The translations under genes were made by a program, and so were the position numbers. Below are positions 30,855 to 41,300 of a stretch of DNA of 64,000 nt, piece by piece. This DNA comes from Eukaryota sp. TZLM1-RC (lineage: Eukaryota > Metamonada: BaSk clade). Numbering within the stretch: position 1 is the first letter of the stretch; every line of letters starts with the position of its first letter. The stretch covers positions 310,001 through 374,000 of the forward strand of contig JAUPSS010000005.1 of assembly GCA_040285825.1 (NCBI GenBank). Direction: 5' to 3'. The notes below the pieces were generated by a model. It was given only the letters and a program-made list of their open reading frames with translations, had not been told where the DNA came from and ran no database searches.

Positions 30855-33787
30855 ATACGTATTGGGTCGTCCCCGGCTCAACGCAGGATCCTTGAGGAAG
30901 AGACTGGTCCCTCTTCCTCTCAACTAACCGCAGACCAAGCTCCCGTGCTCCCTCCCTCAGTTGAAGCTCCCGCGCTTCCTGAAGCCACTCTTTCTGAGGG
31001 TTCCACCCCAAAGGAAGACAGTTCCCTTCCAGAGGATTCCGCTCCGATGGAAGGAAACTCACCTCCTCAGGATTCCGTTCCCGTGGAAGGAGACAACCCT
31101 TCTAAGGATTCTATTCCTTCGGAAGGAAGAAGCCCTTCGTTAGTCTCCTACGACGACGAAGATGCTGAGGATTCCGAAGCTCCTCCCTCTTCTTCTTCAC
31201 TCAGGGTATCAGAAGTCTCATCTTCTCCCCACCCTCAAAGAAGCTTTGAAGTTCCACCTTCACCTTCTACTCAAAGAAGAAAGACGGTTCAACCTTCTCA
31301 GAATATCACAGAAGGATCTGGAGTCCAAACTCCTTCCTCTCGACAGGACACTGAAGTCCCCACTTCATCTCCTAGACCTATCTCTGAGGTTCCACCCTCC
31401 CATCAACCTCCTTCAGTTCCAACTGTAAGGAGAGTCAGTCAAAATTCTGCTGTTCCAACTTCAGGATCTCCTCTAACTTCAACAGTAAGTGGAGTTAATA
31501 ATCTGTCTGTTTCCCCTCTCCAGGCTAGTGATTCTATTCCTAGCACTTCGAACCTTCCTTCGTATCTTTCTGAAGAGCAAAGGAAAAGGTACGAACAAAT
31601 CTTTTCAGATTTGGTAGAGTACGAGGAACCTTCCAAGGAATTCTCCCCTTTACCTCAACAGCAGGTCCCTCCTACGGCACCTCCATCTGAAATTGACAGA
31701 ATTTCTGGTGAGGTCTCTAATAAATATTTTAGAGCGTTTTCTCCAAGAGGAACGAAACTGGGAACACAGAAAAAGACTGGACAGAGAGATTGAAGCTAGA
31801 AGAGGAACATCCTCTACACCTGCTCAACCCACCCCTTCTCAAGCTAGCTCCTACGCTAGCTCAAGTGTTCATCGTGGTGCTTCCCGTCAGCACAATCCTT
31901 ATGGCCGATATAGGGATTCTCGAGTAATTCCAGAAAACCCCGAAGCCATCCCTTCCACGGAGATGAGCAATGGGCGTCTTCCTTTCTTCGGTCCTAGAGT
32001 CGAAAACGACCTAGGATTATGGATCACTCCAAGGATTGGTCCATATCTCTCCGACGAAAGAATTACTCCAGAAAACACGAGACACGATCCTGAACCCACT
32101 CACGACCCCAGACCCGGAGTTAGGTTCATGAGAACTACTCGAGAAGGAGTGTTCAGACGCTTCGCTGGAGATGAAGACAACCTCTTCATAAATGTCTATA
32201 ACCCTTGCCCCTACCCTAGGTTCAGCCCTGGGTACAACGCTTCTCTCGATATCCGTATCGACAGAGATTATAAAACAGGGTGGTGGTTTACCGAAACCAC
32301 ATATGGTGAAAGACTCTTTCTTTACGACAGACGTCTTGACCATATAGCTTCATATTGTGGTCCTGACCACAGAAGATCAGGTAATCTTCAATGAGCCCTC
32401 CAGCTCGTCACTGTTTTCCCTGGATGCATAGAATCCAGGATGTTAAAATGGGTCATGGTAGAAGGTCGTAGAGAGAAAACACGCTGGGTTCAACCAGCGA
32501 TCTCTTCTTACCAGGTTCCAGCCCAGATTGAAGAGACAGAACCTTCTCCTGAACCTCACCAAAGTGAAGCTCCACCCTCAGAACAACCTATGGGAACTTC
32601 TACAGAACCCTCAACACAACCCTCGCATAATCCTCCCATGGAACAAACTGAAGAGGATGTTGTAGTAGAAGTTAGTGATAAGTCCCCAACTCCAGACTCA
32701 ATTCCAACTGTGCTAGCACCAATGGAACAAACTCCAGCACCTGCACAGCCTATGGAACAATCAGTGGTTCCACCCACACCTCCTTCCACTGGTTCGACAA
32801 GTTCACAACATGCGGCCCAACCAACACCTTCCATGGTTAGTTCTTCACGTTCTACTTTCTCAGGTACTTACGATAGTAACCTTCTCCTAGCTTCCATGGT
32901 GGGATCAAGAGATAGGGACAGTAGACGCAGAGACCGCTCCAAACGCCCAACTCTCGACGCGACTGATTTAAGAGACGTTGATAAACTCCTCAAGTTTGTT
33001 AACAAGTTTATCCTCTGGAGTCGCACGGATAGAATTGTAGACGAGGCTCGTGGCAACATTGAGGATCCTGCCCAAGTTGCTTTAGCCAGCGAAGTTGCTA
33101 GACTTCGTGAAGAACTTGAACTAGCTAGATCAGCAGAACTGGCATCTGATCAACGGTTCGACAGTGAACCAATTCATGAATGGGATCTTTTCAGATCTGC
33201 CATGCGCATTAGTCTTAGAGGCTTAGCTGAATGCGTTACACCTGAAGCTCTCAACGCTTTAAGGTATCAAGGCACTGGCCTTTCAATTTCCTCTACCATG
33301 GTCCCAACCAGCAGATATGAACGCAACATTTGGGAACAGATCCTGAGGAAAACCCAATTCAGCAGACTGGATCAAGCCCTGGACGCACTTCACGCTGTAA
33401 ACATGGACTGGTCTGAGAGAGATTATGGTAACAGATGGATAGACTTCATGCTTAACATAGGCACAGTCTTAACGCGTTCCACCGCTATCCAAGACGTTCG
33501 TGGTCTGACTCAACAAATGAGACACATCACCATCCACGAAAACCCCATCGACCGACTTCCTGAATGGGAAATTGCTTCTCACTTCATTGAAAGCATCGGT
33601 ATTACCATCATCAGGGACAGACTCCTCAGGATCTGGTCCAATCCCTCCCATTACTACTCAGATGGCCACAGCCTAGGAGAATTTTTCAGTGTTCTTCAAA
33701 TAGAATACGAAAACTTTTGTAATGCTAGATCGTTTAAGGAGCAGATTAACCACGTGGACTTCCTGAACCCCTTCCAACTCCACCTTA
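30825..33787 (+). pseudogene. Gag of element B copy 1 (three frames)
   Basis: The product starts inside the LTR and has a Ser/Pro/Glu-rich N-terminal half (30825-31793). A frameshift near 31740 leads to 31693-32394 (FGPRVENDLG, then REGVFRRFAGDEDNLF, then WWFTETTY). A TGA at 32392-32394 interrupts it, and it resumes at 32440 with a second Pro/Thr-rich linker and an alpha-helical capsid-like region (DLRDVDKLLKFVNKFILWSR). The last codons of the frame to 33813 already belong to element A. Comparison with copy 2, which is broken at different places, shows the lesions are copy-specific. Confidence 0.75.
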
Positions 33788-34165
33788 TTAATAAAGAACC
33801 TGACGACTGGTGAACAAACAAAGGTATCTAAAAGGGACTGTAAAATTTACAACGCTGACGATCTTAACGATGTCGGTCTACTTAGGGCCATCGCAGCCTC
33901 AGATTCAGGTAAACATGTCATCGAGGAAATCCTTGACGAGTATAATACTGCTCAAGGACCCTTCTGTACTGTAAGATGGTTTGGTGGAGATACTACCGAA
34001 GAACCACTCCATTCTATCAGATATTCAGAAGCGTATCAACGATTTAATAAGAAACCAAATAAAAGAAAACGTAAATCTATTAAATCCAACAACGCAGCTC
34101 CGGCTCTCCCCGTGCCTCAGCAAAAGCGTTATCCGCAAAGGAAGCGAAAAAACAACTGTAAATAA
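33788..34165 (+). pseudogene. Integrase tail of element A: chromodomain-like module and basic C-terminus
   Basis: A frame ending with TAA at 34163-34165 reads I-L-D-E-Y, then G-P-F-C-T-V-R-W-F-G-G, then S-E-A-Y-Q-R-F, then a Lys/Arg-rich tail. It lines up with the C-terminus of element B's pol (V-L-S-Q-D, G-D-F-C-Q-V-Q-W, Y-K-D-F, basic tail at about 55090-55340). The C-x-V-x-W core and position suggest a chromodomain-like module that may tether integrase to chromatin. Confidence 0.65.
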
Positions 34166-34193
34166 TTTTAATTAAGAAAACGGGAGAAGGTAG

Positions 34194-34314
34194 TGTAGGT
34201 ATCTCACTAGTGAGTACCTATGTATATAGAATAACATTAAATAAAATTATCTTTATCTTAACCCGCCTTAACTAACCCATACATACACAGCTAGCATAAT
34301 GCCTAACGGCAACA
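34194..34314 (+). repeat. 3' LTR of element A
   Basis: 121 bp, matching 26890-27010 except at three positions. It is followed by the CTAC duplication. Confidence 0.92.
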
Positions 34315-34520
34315 CTACTTGCTGTCACAGTAAAGGTTCTCTGATTCAATTGAAAAACCGAGGTAATCTATCAATAATGGCAAATTGAGTCCGAGAGCGT
34401 CATAAAAAAATATCAAATCTTTTCATCGTTGTTTCTTGAACTATTTTTTGGAAATCATTCAAAAAAGTTCCTGCTTCTGCTGATAGTGTACCGTTTATGG
34501 AAAATATGATAACTTTTCAC
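34315..34520 (-). mobile_element. LINE-1, right part of the copy split by element A
   Basis: The reverse complement continues the LINE-1 C-terminal coding region broken at 26889 (compare 19830-20000). Apart from the inserted element and the duplicated CTAC the two parts join without loss. Confidence 0.75.
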
Positions 34521-34589
34521 TACATTCATATTTCACTACCAGAACAATTGTTTATCGCATATTATGCAATAATTACTATGCCTAGACTA

Positions 34590-35200
34590 GGTAAACAATA
34601 ATTACTATTGCTGAGGCGATTTGGAAGCGGCCTTTGTTATCGAAATTAATTCTTGATGACCCCAATATTGATAGTACGCACTACAACAGAGCTTCTATGG
34701 GTCTGACAAGAGTTGATTTGGTTGTTCCCGGCTTAAATGGTAGTTTTACTATTTTAGACGTCATGTCTATTGGCCCTTCTAATTCTTCAAACGAACTTTT
34801 CATCAACTCAGATGTAATTAATTCCCTTCTCGCTGGCGAAAAATACAAAATTGCTAAATATGGGAAACCCATTTCCTTTGTTATTGAAAATTCTCTTGCC
34901 CATTATAATTTATGTCCCTTTGTTTTGTCTTTGCCTGCATCTTTAGGTAAATCTGTTATGGGTGTCCTTGACGATTTTGTTGTAGTTGTAAAGGGAAGAA
35001 TTGGAAGAATTTTCAATCAGATTTTCTGGCAAAACAGGATTGCATTTTCTTTTTTTAAGGAATAGTTAAACTAATTTCTGGCTCACTCTCTTCATTTGAA
35101 AAATTTTCTGAATCTGTAGTATTTAATTTTTTTTTCATGTAGGTCAGGTTTATTTTGAGGATGTGTAGTTTTAGTTGTGTATTTCATGTTTTCATATTCC
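34590..35200 (+). mobile_element. LINE-2 fragment: endonuclease and 3' end
   Basis: The 143-codon frame 34634-35065 (first codon TTG) begins SKLILDDPNID. It contains the endonuclease core V-D-L-V-V-P-G ... I-L-D-V-M-S and the C-terminal R-I-F-N-Q-I-F-W-Q-N-R-I-A-F-S. After a stop the tail (S-L-S-S-F-E-K-F-S-E-S) runs to about 35200. It is close to the copy at 21615-22280. Confidence 0.7.
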
Positions 35201-35204
35201 CTTT

Positions 35205-36096
35205 TAGATATATTAAAATAGGTGCTCCAAATAATTTTTGGGAACTGGCCCAAGGTCCATTACCACTGATTTTTGTAAAATTTTGGAGTAATAGACAGAT
35301 ATGAAATGTCACCATGCGGACAGATTATACACTCTTTCAAACAGATACGACAACGCTCGGGTTGTAGAAAAGATCTTGACTGACATCCATTTAACCAGTT
35401 ATTCCATCAAGAATCATTTTTTTGATTTTAAATTGTAATCAAATATCTGTGAAATTTACATATTAAAAATTTCATTTGATGGAAATTTAGCACCTGGTTT
35501 CAATTGAACATATTTCAACATAATATTTTCAGTATAAGCATCATTAATTTTTCTTCATCAATCTTTATTTTCAATTTCATTTCCGTTTGCTTTTTTCCAA
35601 CCATTCTGTGACCAAATAGACATTTATCTACAATAGATGATACACAAATTGAAGCAGCTGCACCCACTCTTAAACATCTAATTCTTCATTACTCTTGACA
35701 TTGTGAAGTCCAAGGTAACAGAACCTTTTTCCTTTTGTTACCCAGCCTCATCAAGTACCTTTGAGCTCCATTAATCCAGTATTCCTGAAATCTTGGCTTT
35801 TGGATTCAGTAATGGGTTTCTCTTTTGACACGGATATCCTTCTTAAATTCCAGCCTATTGAAATAGATTGAGGTTTTTGTAATAGAAGTTAATGTAATTT
35901 TATAGTTCCAAAATTAAGTGAAATATTCCACGGAATTCCGGAACGAACTTTGTTTCATTTAAAGGTATGTACTAGTTGTATGTTGTTCAATTTAGTTCCT
36001 TAAGTGAAGCAAGATAAAGCACCAAAAAACAACAATCCTAACATGAATAATATTAATTAAACAAAAAGACGCAAAATAAACAAAAACAAAAACTAA
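35205..36096. other. Spacer with no clear gene
   Basis: AT-rich. On the minus strand near 35290-35370 a short open stretch reads C-R-I-C-L-K-E-C-I-I-C-P-H-G, a zinc-finger-like spacing, but it is isolated and unsupported. No mobile-element termini were found. Confidence 0.3.
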
Positions 36097-36560
36097 CTAA
36101 TCAGCTTCATTAAGCTCCAAGGCTCTCTCATACTGAACAAACTCTTTTTCCCGACATTCACAGACCGAGAACCAAGGCGTGTGTACCTTGTCACGATCTG
36201 GAAGCCAATCTTAAGAGATAAATACATCGCAATCATTCATTGGAATCCGACCATAAATCCCAACCAGCTTCTCACCTGAAATATCGTTAAGATCTTTAAC
36301 ATAGGCGTTGGGGCAAGAACGGTGATTAACGTACTTATCCAGACAAGCATCCATACGACCATCAAGCCATTGGCCATCGGATAAAATAACAAACTGTTAG
36401 ACTTGAATAGTATTTATAGTATAGTACTACACACTGTATGAATTCTAACACACAGCAGCCAAGACCATCAAAACAATAAATGATGCTTTGAATCACAATG
36501 ATTAAGAAATTTGTGAAGAAAGAAATGACAAAATGAATAGTAACAAAATATAAACTGTAT
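36097..36560 (-). pseudogene. Unidentified protein relic interrupted by a solo LTR
   Basis: Reading the minus strand down from about 36560, crossing the solo LTR at 36395-36470, gives a protein-like frame. It contains V-I-L-S-D-G-Q-W-L-D-G-R-M-D-A-C-L, then G-E-K-L-V-G-I-Y-G-R-I-P-M-N-D, then a TAA (36211-36213). It then continues in the same frame with D-W-L-P-D-R-D-K-V-H-T-P-W-F-S-V-C-E-C to a stop at 36097. The composition (W, C, D, G) is unlike random AT-rich sequence. I do not recognise the family. The single in-frame stop and the LTR indicate a dead gene. Confidence 0.4.
36395..36470 (+). repeat. Solo LTR of family B (internally shortened)
   Basis: 76 bp starting TGTTAGACTTGAATAG and ending AGCCAAGACCATCA, the two ends of the B-family LTR with the middle deleted. 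It is flanked by the 4-bp duplication AAAC (36391-36394 and 36471-36474), so it derives from a genuine integration followed by LTR-LTR recombination. Confidence 0.85.
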
Positions 36561-36697
36561 TTATTGCCTCTAGGTGCTGAAATTATTCATTATTGTGAAG
36601 GAAAAGCTTTGAGGTTCAAAAGGTCTTCAAAAAAAGAAATTGGAAGCTAATTTTTCAACAATACTAGTGACTTTCAACACCATTCAATACCATTCGG

Positions 36698-36910
36698 ATG
36701 GAAGCAACTCACGACGAAACACCCAAGGACATACAGAGCGAGATGAACAATGCAACTCTTCCTATAAGAGCATATCTCGACCAGAGTGTCGTTCCTGTGC
36801 TACTCCAAGGACTTGCAGCATTGGCAAAAGAACGACCGAGTAAGCCTGTTCAGTTCCTGGCAGCTTACTTACTGAAGAATGATCCAGATAACCAGGAGGA
36901 GGACGAATAA
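36698..36910 (+). CDS. DPY30: DPY30 homologue (COMPASS/dynein-linked docking subunit)
   Basis: The 70-residue product carries the complete Dpy-30 motif, [19 protein letters not shown], then [10 protein letters not shown], then F-L-A-A-Y-L-L-K-N. It forms the dimeric X-type four-helix docking platform used by COMPASS histone H3K4 methyltransferases and by axonemal complexes. Length is slightly below human DPY30 (99), the difference lying in the N-terminal extension. The ATG at 36698 precedes an acidic N-terminus. An overlapping frame from 36640 is out of phase and not coding. The FA2H gene starts 143 bp downstream on the same strand. Confidence 0.93.
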   Translation: MEATHDETPKDIQSEMNNATLPIRAYLDQSVVPVLLQGLAALAKERPSKPVQFLAAYLLKNDPDNQEEDE

Positions 36911-37053
36911 CTACCATTATCTGCTATTCACTATCTTTCGACACTGTATAAATGTATCTTTTTTATGTGTTTTATCATGTTATCACTTGTCTGTCCATCA
37001 ACGTTAACAGACAAGCATCAACATTTACTCAATTTCAATCATTTTCGAACACC

Positions 37054-37983
37054 ATGGTTGTTGTTGAAGTAAATGGACAGCTTTATGATGTAACTCGGTA
37101 CATGAAGTTTCATCCTGGTGGAAAGCTTGTATTTGACATGCATGATGGTGACGATATCACAGACATACTCGTTTCAAAACACATCCACAAGCACTCTCAC
37201 AATGCGTTCAATCTATTGGGTAGCAATGCTGTTCCAAAGTCTTCTGCAGCCCCAACATTCTCTACATACCATGAAGACCCCAACATCCCTATACAGGACC
37301 GTCTCAGGAATATGCACATGGATTACAACACATGGACATATCTCCCGATATTAAATGAACCTCAATACAGAATCTTTAAAAGTGCTGTCCTTGAATTCTT
37401 CACACTTTCGCCATGGTATTTAGTGCTTATTTGGTTGCCAGTTGCGTTGTTCTGTGCGGTATTGGGATTTGTAAAGTCACATGACTTGCTATCTGTTCTA
37501 ACTTTAAGTATTGTTGGTTTTCTTTGCTGGGTTCCCTTTGAATACTACGTGCACAAGTATGTCTTCCATTTGAGGTCAAATAACAGGTACCTTCAAATAG
37601 TACAGTTCATAATTCACGGGAATCACCATAAGAACCCATTAAGCGAGAAGAGATTAGTGTTTCCTGTGATTCCGGCAGGTGTTATTTTGTTTTGTATCTA
37701 TTCAATATTGCGATTGTTGGTCAATGCTGGGCAATGTTTATCATTCCTCTCAGGTTTCATCGTCAGCTATGTCCTTTATGACCTCACTCACTATGCTGTA
37801 CATTTTGTACCAGAAAAATGGTTCAAAAAGAGAAGAACCACATTAATTGGCCATCGAATTACCAATTTTATGAAGCGAATTCGACAAAATCATTTTAAAC
37901 ATCATTTTGATGATCACACTAAGCATTTTGGAATTAGTCCACAGTTGAATCTCCTACTTTGGCAAATTTCATTGTTTTATTAG
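37054..37983 (+). CDS. FA2H: Fatty acid 2-hydroxylase (cytochrome b5 plus di-iron hydroxylase)
   Basis: The ATG at 37054 sits in an ACCATGG context and gives 309 residues starting directly at the cytochrome b5 domain (V-E-V-N-G-Q-L-Y-D-V-T ... H-P-G-G-K; second haem ligand in H-K-H-S-H). An upstream in-frame ATG at 36952 would add a 34-residue hydrophobic leader and is less likely. The C-terminal two thirds hold four membrane segments and the histidine clusters of the Scs7/FA2H di-iron site: H-K-Y-V-F-H, H-G-N-H-H, H-Y-A-V-H and H-F-K-H-H with a further downstream H. The enzyme makes 2-hydroxy fatty acids for sphingolipids in the ER membrane. No intron is seen. Confidence 0.92.
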   Translation: MVVVEVNGQLYDVTRYMKFHPGGKLVFDMHDGDDITDILVSKHIHKHSHNAFNLLGSNAVPKSSAAPTFSTYHEDPNIPIQDRLRNMHMDYNTWTYLPILNEPQYRIFKSAVLEFFTLSPWYLVLIWLPVALFCAVLGFVKSHDLLSVLTLSIVGFLCWVPFEYYVHKYVFHLRSNNRYLQIVQFIIHGNHHKNPLSEKRLVFPVIPAGVILFCIYSILRLLVNAGQCLSFLSGFIVSYVLYDLTHYAVHFVPEKWFKKRRTTLIGHRITNFMKRIRQNHFKHHFDDHTKHFGISPQLNLLLWQISLFY

Positions 37984-38323
37984 TAAATTAGGTTTTTGTG
38001 GTCAAGTTTCAACAATTGGAAATAAATTTCTGTTTTGTACAATGAATTAATGAATTTTTATAAAATATGAATAATTGCTAGTTGTGAGTCTTCATTTATT
38101 TTTCATTTGTTAGCCAAAAACATCATAAAAAAATTAAATAATTATTTTAGTGGTTCAGTTATTTGTTAACTTTGTGAATAAAACATTTGAAAGGATTGAC
38201 TAACTGATGGAGAAAAGTTGAAAAACTCCAGTTCTTGAGTCAGTTTCTGAACAAGGTGTGGTGAGGAAAAATAGAGAAAATAAAATAGAAACTCAAAATT
38301 AATTCAATAAGCAACATAAGCCA
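37984..38323. other. Convergent 3' spacer between FA2H and the helical-repeat gene
   Basis: 340 bp of AT-rich sequence between two converging stop codons. It contains AATAAA-like signals on both strands and nothing else that I recognise. Confidence 0.45.
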
Positions 38324-41300
38324 CTATTGATCGATTCTTTTCATTGCAGCCTTAACCAACTCCAAGCACTTGAAATCATTATACCTTGATAGTATAAGCA
38401 AAGCTTCAGAAAAACTTGAATTGCGCAATGCCAAATTAATTAATAATGGGCAGACAATATGACCATAACGATTTACCAAGAAATCGTCCATTTCAATTGA
38501 ATGCAAAACCTTGGTTACTTTTCGCTCGGTCAAGTCCAAATCAAAATCAAGATTTAAGAAAATATATATCGAAATATAATAAAAAAAGTTTTCTAAATCT
38601 GAAATGATTTCTTGATAAGATTCAAAGTTTAAATGAAAAGAATCAATAAATTCAAGAAAAGATTCTCTATAACATTTAATTAAATTTTGTAAAGAATTGT
38701 AGTTTTGATGTGCAAAATATTGGCTAAAAGTGTAATTATTTGGAAAATCCAAAACTTTAAGTAGATCAAAAATAAATCCATTTTGACCCAATGAAGCTGA
38801 CCTTTTTTGACCTGAGAGGCTAATTACCAACAGATCATGAGGATTGCAATGAGAAAGAAGTGAATGGACATCAGATAAAGAGCTCATGTTGAGGGCTTGA
38901 CAAAGACAAGCTGAAAATTTAACATCTTTAGCAACTGATCCCAACTGAAAATTTTCAAAACTAGAATGAAGATTGACCTCTTTTTCGGACCCAAGAATTT
39001 CCATAAGGTTGGAGACCAAGTAAAAACTGTCTTGAAACTTACATTCCCTAAGAAAAAGTATAGATTTGATTAAAAAACATCTACAATCCCAAGGATAAAG
39101 TTTTAATTGCTGGGAAATAGTTTGTGAATATAAAGAAAATTTCTGAAATTCAGAAGATATGAAAGAATTTCGCAAATTGATGGTGTTCTTGATATCATTA
39201 CAAATTTCTAAATCAATTCTTAAATTAAAGAAATAAGAACAGTCTTTACCTTCAAAATTTGATAAAAAAAGCTCGACATCATTTAGAGATGCCAAATTTT
39301 CACCTAAATAGAAAAGAACTGAAGCTCTGCGACGGAGACAGGCCATTTTGATCTCTTGGTGAGCTTCTTTCTGAACATGACTCAAATTTTGCGAAATTTT
39401 AGAAAACTTATCAGAAGAAAGAAAGTTAATACATTCTGAATATTTAAATGCAACCTGGTCAAAATTTAAAGTGGACATTGCTTCAACATGGGTAATCAAA
39501 GCCTCTGCTAGTAATGGAATAACTGATCTTTTAAACTTTTTGAGCCTGATCACGTCACCTTGAGCTCTTTTCAGGAAATGACATGACTTTTTCTTGCATT
39601 CTGAAAGACAAAGATGGAGATTGGACAAAAATCGAGCGAAAACGGCAGGGAAACAATCACAATTTGAATGTAAAACCTTGGAAAATAATTCTCTGGACCG
39701 ATAAAAATGATGGTCTCTGAAATACAAAGATCCCTGAAAAAAGTAAGTGATGTCATCCAACTGTGACACATTTAGCAAGTTAACATCGATTTCATCAAAA
39801 GTAACATCACCCAACACGTCATCTGAATGGTTATTAACCCCCAAGTGATTGCTCTTTCCTTTTCTGAAAAACATAGCTTCTGTTAACAACGCCCGCATTC
39901 GTAGTGATGGGCTTCTTGAACTCTTTTTAATTATTGATAAAATTTCTAATCCTTTACTGACATCGTTTACTTCTAATAGACCAACTGCATACAAAAGAGC
40001 CTCTACAGAAGCAGAATTTGGATTGATGATGCGGGATAACAAGTTCACCGATTCATGAGCTTGATTTGTCCAGTAAAATAGTAAGGCTGCAAGCAAATTT
40101 TTGGAAAAACTGTTGGGTGATCCTTGTTGATCCTTTCTGTCCAAAAGACATATGAGAATGAACCACAACGACAATAAATTTTGATTACTGATTTGATTAC
40201 TGATTTGATTGTTACAGTAAATACTCATTGAAACTCTACTCCAATTGTTCCAAGGGGTTAAATGATAAGACTTTTTTGAGCTACTTTTTGAACCATTTTC
40301 TTGAAGTCCCGAGACTGCCAACGCCAGACCAATATAATCTGCTGTTAAATGAACATTAGTAGAAAACTCTAATGAATGGAGGTTTTTGTTATGGAAAAAC
40401 ACAAAAAAGCAATGAATCAAACATTCTACTGGTGCTGGGGGCCTAAGAGTTAAAGCTTTGTTGAAGGAAATGAAAGCTTTTGAATTTGAATTATTGATTA
40501 AATGATTGCACCCTTGAATGATTAGTGTACGATAATCATTGAAATTTTCAATATTTGACAGAAAAGATTGACTCGAGTCAGGATCATCGAGTCTACAGTA
40601 GACAAGAGCAGAGTTCAGCAAGGTCAAAAAGTACAATTTTGAGCTTGAATCTTCTTGACTTAGTAATAAAAGATCCAATTTTGCCTGTGTATAATGTTTT
40701 AATTCCATATGGGCTTTAATCCTTAAGAACAATAAAATGCTGGACAAGGGGCAATTGTTGTATTTAAAATACTTCAAATTCTGAAATTTTTCAAAAATAA
40801 CCTCTAATTTAGCAATAAAAGATAAGGCTTCTCGAGGAAAATTTCCGGCAATAAATATTTCAATAATTCGCAAAAAGATCAAAAGATAATCTATCCTTGG
40901 CTCACTAGACATGTCACTGTCGAAATATTTGAAATTTTCATCTTGGATCAGGCTGAACCAACACTGAGCTGAATACACATACAATCCAGCTGACAAATAG
41001 AGATCAGCTAATAATTCAACAAGTGATCTTTCCAAATTTTGCACTTGTCTGGAGTTCCGCTGTGACAATCTTAGTGCAGACAAGCCTTTTCTCCCAATCA
41101 GCAAGGCTTTATGGTAGAGATCACGAGAAGATTGTAAATTTTTGCGGGCAGAAAGTTTTAAATGTCGTGCATAATAGAAACAAGTATAAGGATGTCTAGG
41201 TTGAATTTCCAAAGCCCTTTCCAGAAAGGAAACTGCTGACGTGTCAGTGGATGACGTGGCATGATATTGTGCCAGGTAAGCCTCTACCATAAGCATTTTG

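Larger units (their letters stand above)
30708..33787 (+). mobile_element. Truncated Ty3-like element B copy 1, nested in element A
   Basis: The insertion begins with a B-family LTR (30708-30854, TGTTAGTCTTGAATAG to GACCATCA) and continues with most of gag. Sequence of element A resumes at about 33788, so the rest of B (end of gag, pol, 3' LTR) and A's own pol core are missing. No second LTR remains, so no target duplication can be checked. Its closest relative in the window is 49138-55496. Confidence 0.82.
26890..34314 (+). mobile_element. Ty3/gypsy-like LTR retrotransposon A, defective, with nested element B
   Basis: The element is bounded by two 121-bp LTRs (26890-27010 and 34194-34314) that begin TG and end CA. 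By eye they differ at three positions. The 4-bp target duplication is CTAC (26886-26889 and 34315-34318). Inside are gag (27076-29869), part of the protease and the pol N-terminus (30150-30707), a truncated second element B (30708 to about 33787), and the integrase chromodomain-like tail with a basic C-terminus (about 33788-34165). Reverse transcriptase, RNase H and integrase core are gone. A purine-rich tract before the 3' LTR (AAGAAAACGGGAGAAGG) fits a polypurine tract. No clear tRNA primer site follows the 5' LTR. The host sequence is a minus-strand LINE-1 copy. Confidence 0.9.

Noticed and set aside
35280-35400. Zinc-finger-like C-x2-C-x4-C-x2-C-P-H-G on the minus strand
   Set aside because: It is a single isolated stretch of about 50 codons with no flanking domain or second copy. 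It cannot be told from chance.
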